From: Paramylibacter kogurei
GTDB taxonomy: Bacteria; Pseudomonadota; Alphaproteobacteria; Rhodobacterales; Rhodobacteraceae
DNA length: 64,000 bases
Direction of reading: 5' to 3'
Assembly: GCF_002742285.1 (NCBI RefSeq)
Contig: NZ_MDGM01000012.1
Location: 1,240,001-1,304,000, forward strand
This document shows, piece after piece, positions 9,532 to 17,031 of the stretch; position 1 is the stretch's first letter; the number at the start of each line of letters is the position of its first letter. The notes below the pieces were generated by a model. It saw only the letters and a program-made list of their open reading frames with translations, was not told where the DNA came from and ran no database searches. A program made the translations under genes and the position numbers.

Positions 9532-9842
9532 TCCACCGGCCCAAATGACAGCTTTAACAAACGTCCTGCGGCCTTGGCGGCGGCCATGGGGCCACCATCG
9601 ATATTGGCTGACAACAGATCAGATTGCGCACCATCCCAACCAGCACCCGCTAGGCCGGCATATAACAGGCGCACAATATCATCGGTGCGAAAATGGCCCT
9701 GTTCAAACCGCTCGATCAGGGCCAACAAACTATCCTCGCCCAAATCATGTTCCAAACTAGCCAAGGCGCCAAGCGTAAGGCGCATAGGGCGCGTTTCACC
9801 GTTTAATGTGATCGCCACCTCGCCACGATGGGGATTCATCAT
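9528..9842 (-). CDS. GTA tail chaperone-like protein (ORFg10)
   Basis: A 104-residue gene-transfer-agent family protein (Rcc01692). It starts with the typical MNPHRGEVAITLNGETR and continues with LTLGALASLEHDLGEDSL. The position between the tail tube and ORFg10.1 is that of the first tail assembly chaperone. Start and stop each overlap the neighbours by four bases, giving strong coupling with ORFg9 and ORFg10.1. Confidence 0.92.
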   Translation of the reverse strand: MMNPHRGEVAITLNGETRPMRLTLGALASLEHDLGEDSLLALIERFEQGHFRTDDIVRLLYAGLAGAGWDGAQSDLLSANIDGGPMAAAKAAGRLLKLSFGPVE

Positions 9843-10255
9843 AATGCCGCTGCGAATTGGATCGCACCCGCAGATGCCAGCGATAATTCATATGTCGCCT
9901 CGCCCTCGTATTGGCCTGCATATTCGATGGATGCGATTTGAAATGCGCCCTCTACGGTGCCAAAATCGGGGATGACGACCTGAAACATCGGGATATCACC
10001 ATCGAAAAAAATCTGGCGGGCGCGTTCATCTGTGTTTTCATCACGAAACACCCCTGATCCGCTGATTGCCGCGGATCGCACACCGCCACCCGCCAGCAAT
10101 TCACGCCAGCCCCCTTCGGATTCGATGCTGGTCACATCCACCGTTTGTGCATTGAAACTAATGCGCGATGCACGCAGCCCTGCCAGCGTTTCAAACGCAC
10201 CAGAGCCATCCATATCGACCTTGATCAACAGGTCTTTGCCATTTTGAGCAGTCAT
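9839..10255 (-). CDS. GTA major tail tube protein (ORFg9)
   Basis: A 138-residue TP901-1 family major tail protein (Rcc01691), whose rings build the tail tube. Typical features are the N-terminal GKDLLIKVDMDGSG, TVDVTSIESEGGWRELLAG and the C-terminal LSLASAGAIQF. It has a strong GAAAGGAAT ribosome site. In canonical GTAs it directly follows ORFg8; here a 656-codon spike gene intervenes. Confidence 0.95.
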   Translation of the reverse strand: MTAQNGKDLLIKVDMDGSGAFETLAGLRASRISFNAQTVDVTSIESEGGWRELLAGGGVRSAAISGSGVFRDENTDERARQIFFDGDIPMFQVVIPDFGTVEGAFQIASIEYAGQYEGEATYELSLASAGAIQFAAAL

Positions 10256-10301
10256 AATAATTCCTTTCAGGATTGCATTTGGGCCGTGCCCAGTTGTGAA
10301 A

Positions 10302-12272
10302 TTAGGGGATCAAAAACCAATTTGCGGCGCGGCGGATAAAGGCAAAATCATAATCTTGCCCCGTCTGCATCTGTGTTGCTGGCAACGGATTGCCATCTGC
10401 CCCGCGATAGCTACTGCCCCAGTTAAGGTTCACATCCGCACTGGCGCTGATGCGCAATTCCAGCTGTGATCCATTTGATGATCGGGTCAAATTGGTGTCG
10501 GTGACATAATAATTCACACCCACATCAAAAATATGCACCGCACCATATATGTCGGGGCATTGGATCGGGCGAAACCCATATGGGATTGCGTTGTGTTCGG
10601 TTAAACTACCGCTGTAACTGCGCCGCTCGATGATCTTGGGGCCCAATAAATTGCGCCGCGTATTGAAAATATTTAGCGTCTGCCCGCTGGCAACTTGGTT
10701 CACTTGTGTTGCGGTGTCATTCACCGTTTGCACCACCGCACCAATGCTATTGCCAAAATAAAGCGTCTTTTGGTTATGCACGATATCCGCGCCCTCGCGG
10801 CTTGGATTTGCTAATGTGCGAATACGCAGATGTTTCCCCTGATCGGACACACCACATTGGGTGGTTGTCGTCGTGGCAATCACCCCATTATCGGGCATGA
10901 TCGCAGTGCCAATCACCAAGGCATCGCCCGCATAATGCAACCCCGCCATGCCGTTATCCTGGCATTGCAACAGGTGGATATAACTGGGGTTTTCGCAAGT
11001 CCAAACCACGCCTTCACCACCGTTATTTTCGGCCTTGATAAAGCCAGCATTCACCTGACCATAAGCGCCAATAACCACACCGCGACCAGTGTTGTGATGA
11101 CAATGGATATCGGCGTTGAATTGGCTGGTTCCCACCCGCGTTCCATCAATCCCATCGCGCCCAGAATGGGCAATTTCAACTTTCCCCAGCAAGGTCACGT
11201 TATTGTCCGCACCCAAAAAGGCCATGCCATCTTGGGCTGCGTTCAAAATCGCGATATTCTCAAGAACAACGCCAGATACACCATTGAAATCTATGCCATT
11301 TATGTCATTGACGCCTTGGCCTGTTTTATTTGCATCAATCACCAAATTGCGAAGCGTGACATTCACATCCCCTGCAATTGTATCAAACGACACCGCCGCC
11401 ACATCGGCCCCAGCAATCAATTGCAATTGCGTGCCAGTATCCGCACCCACAATGGATTTACCTGCATGTGTATCGCTGATCGCCAAACCCGCAATTGGAT
11501 ATTCACCATGCAACGCCACGCGCGCGCCGACAGCGGATTGATCCAACGCGCGTTGAATGGATGTGGCACCCCCGCCCCACCATTCAGGATGCACGACATC
11601 ACCATCAACCAGATCCACAACTCCGCCCGATTGCAGATCGAAAATCTGTTCCAACCCCGCTTGAGGCAAAGGCAGTGACAAAACCGCGGCGTTTGTCACC
11701 AAAACCCAACCACCGATGAAATGCATCTGTGCCGAAATGCTGGTGTTTGCATCAATCAGATACCCACCTGATTGCAGCAATATGTGATCGCTGACCGCAT
11801 CCGCCGCGATCAACGCAGATACCGCACTGGTCTGTCCATCGCCAATCGCACCAAACTGTTCCAACGTCACAGGACCATTAAAAATGGCCCGCGCTTGTAA
11901 ATTCACACCCGTTAAATCAATGAAACTGCCACCATCATCAACGCCGGTGTTCGCTGCCACGATTTCATATCGCGCAGCCCCCGCATCACCGGCTGTGTGA
12001 TAACCTTTGGTCATCACCACATCGCCAATGGCGATATCACTGGCAACACGCAAATCCACAAGGGTTTCAAATACGCCCGCGGCATCACCCGCCGTGCCAA
12101 TCGCGGCCAGTTGCGCATCACTGACATAATTGCGATCAACGCTTGGCTCGATATGGGATGTATCCAGCAAAACCGCACCCGTTTGCGCATTCACACTGGA
12201 AACAAAGCCACCTCCGCCCCCGCTGGAACCAAAGGTGATATATGTTGGTTTTTTATATAATCCAAAGGGCAT
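10302..12272 (-). CDS. Beta-helix spike/fibre protein inserted in the GTA cluster
   Basis: A 656-residue protein with phage tailspike architecture. After a short N-terminus there is a Gly linker (SSGGGGGF) and then SVNAQTGAVLLD (about residues 26-37), a motif common at the N-terminus of phage fibres. Near residues 137-150 the pectate-lyase-type opening EQFGAIGDGQTSA begins a right-handed beta-helix of short Gly/Asn-rich rungs to about residue 480. A beta-rich C-terminal domain follows (about 510-656). The ATG at 12272 is preferred because TGGAG precedes it; a TTG four codons upstream is possible. It lies 18 bases after ORFg8 and 46 before ORFg9, so it is expressed as a GTA gene. It probably binds or cleaves a surface polysaccharide; this is inferred from the fold. 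Confidence 0.85.
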   Translation of the reverse strand: MPFGLYKKPTYITFGSSGGGGGFVSSVNAQTGAVLLDTSHIEPSVDRNYVSDAQLAAIGTAGDAAGVFETLVDLRVASDIAIGDVVMTKGYHTAGDAGAARYEIVAANTGVDDGGSFIDLTGVNLQARAIFNGPVTLEQFGAIGDGQTSAVSALIAADAVSDHILLQSGGYLIDANTSISAQMHFIGGWVLVTNAAVLSLPLPQAGLEQIFDLQSGGVVDLVDGDVVHPEWWGGGATSIQRALDQSAVGARVALHGEYPIAGLAISDTHAGKSIVGADTGTQLQLIAGADVAAVSFDTIAGDVNVTLRNLVIDANKTGQGVNDINGIDFNGVSGVVLENIAILNAAQDGMAFLGADNNVTLLGKVEIAHSGRDGIDGTRVGTSQFNADIHCHHNTGRGVVIGAYGQVNAGFIKAENNGGEGVVWTCENPSYIHLLQCQDNGMAGLHYAGDALVIGTAIMPDNGVIATTTTTQCGVSDQGKHLRIRTLANPSREGADIVHNQKTLYFGNSIGAVVQTVNDTATQVNQVASGQTLNIFNTRRNLLGPKIIERRSYSGSLTEHNAIPYGFRPIQCPDIYGAVHIFDVGVNYYVTDTNLTRSSNGSQLELRISASADVNLNWGSSYRGADGNPLPATQMQTGQDYDFAFIRRAANWFLIP

Positions 12273-12290
12273 AAAAGGCTCCAATCTTGG

Positions 12291-12701
12291 TTAAACTGCG
12301 TCGATATAGGCGCGAAATGTCAGATCAATTTGGCGACGATTGGCAATATTGCCCCGCGTTGCGCGCACAGATCGCAACGATAAATCCACCAAAATTCCGT
12401 GGCTTAAATTGAGAGGGGTCGTTTGCAACACCTTCGCAATCTCGCTTGCGGCATGCTTGGCATTCGTAAATCCAGACTCGGTCGCAATCACCAACACGCG
12501 AAATTCGTGAATGGCGGCGGATGATGTTTTGCTAGATCGATCCAACACGCGCTCATCGCCGATCAATGCGTATATTTGTGGCAAATCACCCGTTGGTGGC
12601 GCATCAAAAATTTGGCCCGATAATTGCGCTGTCAACGCGGCATCATTCATCAACGCATCATAAATCGCGGTCTGTAACGCAACAGAAGCAGCGTAATTCA
12701 T
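12291..12701 (-). CDS. GTA tail terminator, DUF3168 (ORFg8)
   Basis: A 136-residue DUF3168 protein (Rcc01690) that closes the tail tube at the head-proximal end. The N-terminal helix ASVALQTAIYDALMND and the middle PQIYALIGDERVLDRSSK are typical. It overlaps ORFg7 by four bases and is followed, unusually, by the spike gene. Confidence 0.93.
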   Translation of the reverse strand: MNYAASVALQTAIYDALMNDAALTAQLSGQIFDAPPTGDLPQIYALIGDERVLDRSSKTSSAAIHEFRVLVIATESGFTNAKHAASEIAKVLQTTPLNLSHGILVDLSLRSVRATRGNIANRRQIDLTFRAYIDAV

Positions 12702-13042
12702 GTCAAACCCTCCTCACGCGCAACACAAGTTAAAAACCGCCCGAACGCATCGGCCTCTGCCACGGTTTCGATGATGAAAATGCGCGTTCCCTCCACGAAA
12801 CGTTGTTCGGGTTTGGGACGCTGATCATCGCCAATGGGCGCATTTCGCACGGTAATCTCGTGGCGCAGGGTGGATAGTGTTCCACCCGCGTGCGCACGTT
12901 CGGACACGCCCTTGGCGCTGACATGCGCCCATAACGCACCAAGCGCCTGCCAGGTTTGCGTGAAACCACCAGCGCCATCACCAATGCGCACTGGCGTTTC
13001 CAACACCAATTTTCGGGTCAATTGCGCGGCATCCATCATCAC
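12698..13042 (-). CDS. GTA head closure/stopper protein (ORFg7)
   Basis: A 114-residue head-tail joining protein (Rcc01689), the stopper ring below the adaptor. The pattern LVLETPVRIGDGAGGF, then W-ALGALWAHVSAKG, and the C-terminal FLTCVAREE fits the SPP1 gp16-like family. It overlaps the end of ORFg6 by four bases (ATGA), so its translation may depend on ribosomes reading through ORFg6, which is frameshifted here. Confidence 0.92.
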   Translation of the reverse strand: MMMDAAQLTRKLVLETPVRIGDGAGGFTQTWQALGALWAHVSAKGVSERAHAGGTLSTLRHEITVRNAPIGDDQRPKPEQRFVEGTRIFIIETVAEADAFGRFLTCVAREEGLT

Positions 13043-13631
13043 ACCCCCTGTCCCAAACGCATGGGTCGGTGGCGTTCAATCAACGCCATCACCGCCATCG
13101 GGAATGTGGTGTTGGCATCAAACGTGCCGTTACGGTTTTCGTAAAAATGCGCGGCCAACAACAACACCGCATGATGCAGATCACTTGGCACATTTTCCCA
13201 TGTCGGGCCAAACCCCGCGCCAAACACGATCTCAATCGTGTTGCCCGCGCCAATCTGGGGAAAATTCCCCGTGGGTGACACAACGCTCGGGCTTTGATCA
13301 TCTGGTTCGAATTTGAACAAATCACCGTTCAAAACTGTGGCATTGCCATTCTTATCGATGCTCGAAATCGCAAAATTTCTGAAACGGGTCGGATGGGCAA
13401 TGGTTGGCGATCAGAACTGCGCCATTTGGTCAAAGACCAGCTAAATCGGCGCGGGATCAGGATCAGCCCAACGCGCCCTTCAATCGTTGCAATCGCTGTG
13501 CGCAGGTATAATTCCAACAGGTTATCTTGCAGATCATCCTGCGCAAATCCTGTGCCCAATCGCAAATGGTCTTTGAATGCTTGGATCGGCAAAGCGTCCG
13601 CGCCAATACTGGTCAATTCGGTCAGTATCAT
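13039..13631 (-). pseudogene. GTA head-tail adaptor (ORFg6), frameshifted
   Basis: Two minus-strand reading frames together make the adaptor protein (Rcc01688 type). The first runs from the ATG at 13631 (AGGAGAC ribosome site) to about residue 86, ending in RPVSEI, then leaves frame and stops at 13329. The second frame continues with FAISSIDKNGNATVLNGDLF and ends at 13039 with a normal C-terminus (GFGPTWENVPSDLHHAVLLL). One extra A in the A4 run at 13372-13375 would join them into a 197-residue protein of normal family length. The run is not a canonical minus-1 slippery site in the upstream frame. The cause may be a mutation, an assembly error or, less likely, recoding. If real, the adaptor is lost and particles would be tailless. 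Confidence 0.85.
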
Positions 13632-13717
13632 GGATGTCTCCTGAATTATAAATCGGCATTGCACGCATTGCTCGGACGGAGGGGAGCAGCTAGACAATGC
13701 GCACAATGCCAAGGGCA

Positions 13718-13761
13718 CCGCGCGGGATTGCGCGGCACCTTTCAGGGTGGCGAACCACCCT
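13718..13761 (-). promoter_or_regulatory. Tandem hairpins between capsid gene and ORFg6
   Basis: On the minus-strand transcript, a perfect 7-bp stem closed by TTCG (13744-13761) is followed by a 6-bp GC-only stem (13718-13735). They lie in the 162-base gap after the capsid stop. No T run follows, so they may act as mRNA stabilisers or processing sites rather than terminators. Confidence 0.5.
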
Positions 13762-13793
13762 AAACCGTTAATTTATTTGAATAATGTCGCGCC

Positions 13794-14981
13794 TTAGGAT
13801 GCAGCGAATTTCAAAAGCTTGATCGCTGCGAAATCCGAAACATCGCCACCAACACGTTTTGTTGCATAAAACAGAACGTTTGGTTTTGCGCTAAACGGGT
13901 CGCGCAAAATGCGCAAATCTGGGCGTTCGGCAATGGTGTAGCCAGCGTTGAAATCGCCAAATGCAATGGCGGTGGCATCCGATGCGATGTCTGGCATGTC
14001 TTCTGCGATCAACACAGGATACCCCATAAGACGCGCTGGTTCACCCGCGGCCAGCCCATCGGACCAAAGGAAACGACCATCCGCATCTTTCATCTTGCGC
14101 ACCGCACCCGCAGTTTTGGAATTCATCACAAATGATGCGTTCGCACGGTATCGCGCACCCAGTGAATAAACCAAATCAACAATCGCATCCGCAGGTTCCG
14201 TATTGGAAAAATCACCATCCTGCCCCGTGGCGACATAGCCCAGATTGCCCCATGTCCACGCACCATTCGCAACCGATGAATATGTCAAAAACCCAGTTGG
14301 TTTATCAACACCATCACCTGAAATAAACGCGCCACCCTCGGCACGGGCAAACTTGTCGGCGATACGCCCGGCGAGCCAACCTTCCACATCAAATGCGCTG
14401 TCATCCAACAGGCGTTGCGATGCTTTTGGTAGGGCGGATAATTCATGCAATGGGATTGAAATGCGTTCCACCTGTGGGGTGCCTGTTTCCACCGAACCAT
14501 CGGTTTCTGTGGCCCAGCCGGCACCAATATCCGTTGTATCAACCAACACATCGAATGCGGTGCTTTCCACGGCAACAACATTGGCAATGGATCGAATGGA
14601 TGATGCATTGCGCAACACTGATGAAATCGTATCAGATGTTTGTGGATCAACCAAATAGCCACCATCGGCGGCCACCGCCGTTGACATTGCCTTTTCTTCC
14701 ATTGGCAATCCACGCATCATTTCATCATCCCCAGATCGCAGATATGCTGCGAATGCTTTCTTGTGGGGGACATCCAATTCCGCCGTCGCAGAAAGGTTTG
14801 GGCGAGCAGCATTTGCAGATTTGCGTTCCATCATATTCATGCGTTTTTCCTGTAGTTCAATTTGGGATTTCAATTCAGTATTCGTTTTCGTCACATCGGT
14901 AAGAAATGCGGCCAATGCGGCCTTAACCTCCAAACCATCGCTTTGCTGGCCTGACAGGGATTTTGTCTGTTGAGTGCTCAT
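13794..14981 (-). CDS. GTA major capsid protein, HK97 fold (ORFg5)
   Basis: A 395-residue HK97-type major capsid protein (Rcc01687). The N-terminal part (about 1-100) is a charged helical scaffold region normally removed by the ORFg4 protease. The mature domain begins near STAVAADGGYLVDPQTSD and ends with KRVGGDVSDFAAIKLLKFAA. The ATG at 14981 is chosen because AAAAGGAAAA precedes it; an alternative ten codons upstream abuts the ORFg4 stop. It is intact. The hairpins after it may raise its mRNA level relative to downstream tail genes. Confidence 0.95.
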   Translation of the reverse strand: MSTQQTKSLSGQQSDGLEVKAALAAFLTDVTKTNTELKSQIELQEKRMNMMERKSANAARPNLSATAELDVPHKKAFAAYLRSGDDEMMRGLPMEEKAMSTAVAADGGYLVDPQTSDTISSVLRNASSIRSIANVVAVESTAFDVLVDTTDIGAGWATETDGSVETGTPQVERISIPLHELSALPKASQRLLDDSAFDVEGWLAGRIADKFARAEGGAFISGDGVDKPTGFLTYSSVANGAWTWGNLGYVATGQDGDFSNTEPADAIVDLVYSLGARYRANASFVMNSKTAGAVRKMKDADGRFLWSDGLAAGEPARLMGYPVLIAEDMPDIASDATAIAFGDFNAGYTIAERPDLRILRDPFSAKPNVLFYATKRVGGDVSDFAAIKLLKFAAS

Positions 14982-15011
14982 CAGTTTTCCTTTTGGGGTT
15001 GGCGCTGGCAC

Positions 15012-15551
15012 TCAGGCCAGCAGGGTTTCGCGGGCCGCAGCAATTGCCGAGACCAGCTCATTGGCGAGTGTTGCATCGGATGCACCCACACGCGCCTCGG
15101 GGAGCATTGGAAATGTCACCAATGAAACCTCCCAAAGATCTAATTCATTTAAAATGCGCCCACCTTTGGCGTCTTTTTGGGCCTGTTTGGTACGATACCC
15201 GATGGATAACCCATCAATTGCGCCCGCCTGTACCAGCGACAATGCCTCTGCACCCGCCTGCACATTTTCCAAAACATGGCCTTTGACGAATAATCCGTGA
15301 TCATCCTCAAAAATTTCGTCCCACACTCCGATGGGTTTTGTGGGATCATGCTGCCACAACATTTTCACGCTGCGCCCCGCATCGCGCAATGCTTGCAAAC
15401 TCGCGGCATATGCACCTTTTTGCACCACATCGCCGCCCTGATCCGCCGCCCCAAAAACAGAGGCATAGCCGCTGATTTCGCTGCCGGTTTTCAACCCCGT
15501 ATTGGTGTCAAATGATTGGAATTTGGTTTCTAAGCCATTGGATAAATACAT
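15012..15551 (-). CDS. GTA prohead protease, HK97 family (ORFg4)
   Basis: A 179-residue prohead protease (Rcc01686) that trims the capsid N-terminus during maturation. The family pattern is visible: ISGYASVFGAADQGGDVV, the His-containing MLWQHDPTKPIG, LFVKGHVLE, and DGLSIGYRT with the probable catalytic Ser. It is followed closely by the capsid gene and preceded by the Rcc01685-type gene 12 bases away. Confidence 0.95.
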   Translation of the reverse strand: MYLSNGLETKFQSFDTNTGLKTGSEISGYASVFGAADQGGDVVQKGAYAASLQALRDAGRSVKMLWQHDPTKPIGVWDEIFEDDHGLFVKGHVLENVQAGAEALSLVQAGAIDGLSIGYRTKQAQKDAKGGRILNELDLWEVSLVTFPMLPEARVGASDATLANELVSAIAAARETLLA

Positions 15552-15563
15552 CTATTTCCCTAC

Positions 15564-15806
15564 CTATGAATTTGAAATTTCAAGCAAAGTCGCAATGCCG
15601 CGTGTCAACACCACCGCCAGCACGCCATAAACCGCGAGCCATAATCGGCGTTCCAACCGCTCTAGGCTTGCCTCGATCATGCCAAGGCGACGCTCCAGCG
15701 CCAGCCAGCGTTCGTTCAAAACCGCCTCTTGTGCATCTATGCGTGCGTTGGCCGCATCAAATGGTTCATAAAGAAAGCGCGAACCACCGCTTTGCTCGCG
15801 GCTCAT
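15564..15806 (-). CDS. GTA head formation protein, Rcc01685 family
   Basis: An 80-residue protein of the small GTA family between portal and protease genes (ORFg3.5). It has a helical, coiled-coil-like charged region (about residues 20-52, NERWLALERRLGMIEASLER) and a hydrophobic segment near the C-terminus (about 55-72, LWLAVYGVLAVVLTRGIATL) that could sit in a membrane. It overlaps the portal gene by four bases. Confidence 0.9.
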   Translation of the reverse strand: MSREQSGGSRFLYEPFDAANARIDAQEAVLNERWLALERRLGMIEASLERLERRLWLAVYGVLAVVLTRGIATLLEISNS

Positions 15807-16978
15807 GCGCCCACCTGATTGGACAGACCAAGCAAGCTGCGTTTTTCAGCGTCGGTTAAAAAATCCGCCTCTGAAATCCGTTTCCAACGCGCATCACGCT
15901 CGGTGGCGAGCGCTGGGATCGCATCCAGATCAGCGCTGATCGTCAACGCCTCGCCGTGAAACGTCTGCAACCAATTGCCCAACGCACCGCTGATTTTGCC
16001 CAACAATGGCAACACGGTTAGGCGGTAAAACGCACGGTTTGCTTCGACGTAATTCGCATATGAATTATCCCCTGGCAGGCCAAGCAACATCGGCGGCACC
16101 CCAAAGGCGAGCGCAATTTCACGCGCTGCACTGTCCTTGGTTTTTTGAAATTCCATATCCGATGGGCTGAACCCCATTTGTTTCCAATCAAGCCCGCCTT
16201 CCAGTAACATAGGGCGTCCTGCATTGGCCGCACCTGCATGGTTTTGGGTGATTTCATCCATCAAACGCTGGTATTGATCATTGCCCAAACCGCCCATGCC
16301 ATCGACACCTTTGTAAACAATCGCACCCGATGGGCGCGCGGCGTTATCCAGCAATGATTTGGACCATTTGCACGCGGCATTATGCACATCCAATGCCGAT
16401 GCGGCGGCATGCATGGGTGACAATCCGTAATGATCATCCGTTGGGTGAAACGTCTTGATATGCAAAATCGGATCAGCGCCCGTGCGCATGTCAAAGCGAT
16501 GTTTTTTCCCACCCACGGCATATTCATATGCACTCGGCCAGCCATCCGCACCGGGGATCACCCGCATGCGATCCGATCGCAAAACGTATAATTCCGCTGG
16601 AATATCCCCATCAATCAACCCGGCCCCCTCGACATAGGCATCACCTGTCAACAACAGTTGACCAACCAGATTTTCAAACAAATCGGCCTTGCCTTGGGTG
16701 GGGTTTGGGCGGCGCAACAAATCCAATATCGGATGGGTGTCGAACCGCGCATCGCCGCCTTGTAAGACCAAGGGAATAGCCGAAACCGCCTCTGACACCA
16801 ATTTCACACAGCGAAACCCAACGGGATTTGCATTAAACCCGTTGCGCATCAAACTGGCCGTATCGCGCCCAGACCAGACCGCACGCCCTGCCCCGTGAAA
16901 CGCCACCACGGGCGCGGCTGCGGATGCTTTGGTTTCGGGCACTGCATCACGCGCACCCTTCAAGAATTGCAAAACCAT
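15803..16978 (-). CDS. GTA portal protein (ORFg3)
   Basis: A 391-residue HK97-type portal protein (Rcc01684), forming the dodecameric channel at the capsid vertex through which DNA is packaged. Characteristic stretches are GFRCVKLVSEAVSAIPLVL, HPILDLLRRPNPTQ, GLSPMHAAASALDVHN and the GVPPMLLGLPGDNSYANY region. A strong AAGGAG lies eight bases before the ATG. It follows ORFg2 after 53 bases and is coupled to the Rcc01685-type gene. Confidence 0.95.
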   Translation of the reverse strand: MVLQFLKGARDAVPETKASAAAPVVAFHGAGRAVWSGRDTASLMRNGFNANPVGFRCVKLVSEAVSAIPLVLQGGDARFDTHPILDLLRRPNPTQGKADLFENLVGQLLLTGDAYVEGAGLIDGDIPAELYVLRSDRMRVIPGADGWPSAYEYAVGGKKHRFDMRTGADPILHIKTFHPTDDHYGLSPMHAAASALDVHNAACKWSKSLLDNAARPSGAIVYKGVDGMGGLGNDQYQRLMDEITQNHAGAANAGRPMLLEGGLDWKQMGFSPSDMEFQKTKDSAAREIALAFGVPPMLLGLPGDNSYANYVEANRAFYRLTVLPLLGKISGALGNWLQTFHGEALTISADLDAIPALATERDARWKRISEADFLTDAEKRSLLGLSNQVGA

Positions 16979-17031
16979 GTGGCATGCTCCTTTTGATTGT
17001 CAGAATTTGAATTGCTGTTGAAATTCGTGCC

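Noticed and set aside
10830..11678. A long plus-strand open frame (282 codons) opposite the spike gene
   Set aside because: It is antisense to a gene with clear domain motifs, has a composition typical of a shadow frame and no ribosome site.
13369..13376. Programmed minus-1 frameshift site in ORFg6
   Set aside because: AAATTTT would need the downstream frame as the zero frame; in the upstream frame the codons are GAA ATT TTG, giving poor re-pairing after slippage.
13329..13718. A 129-codon frame taken at full length with an extra N-terminal 29 residues
   Set aside because: The ATG at 13631 has a good ribosome site and begins the conserved ORFg6 sequence; the upstream codons fall in the hairpin-containing gap.
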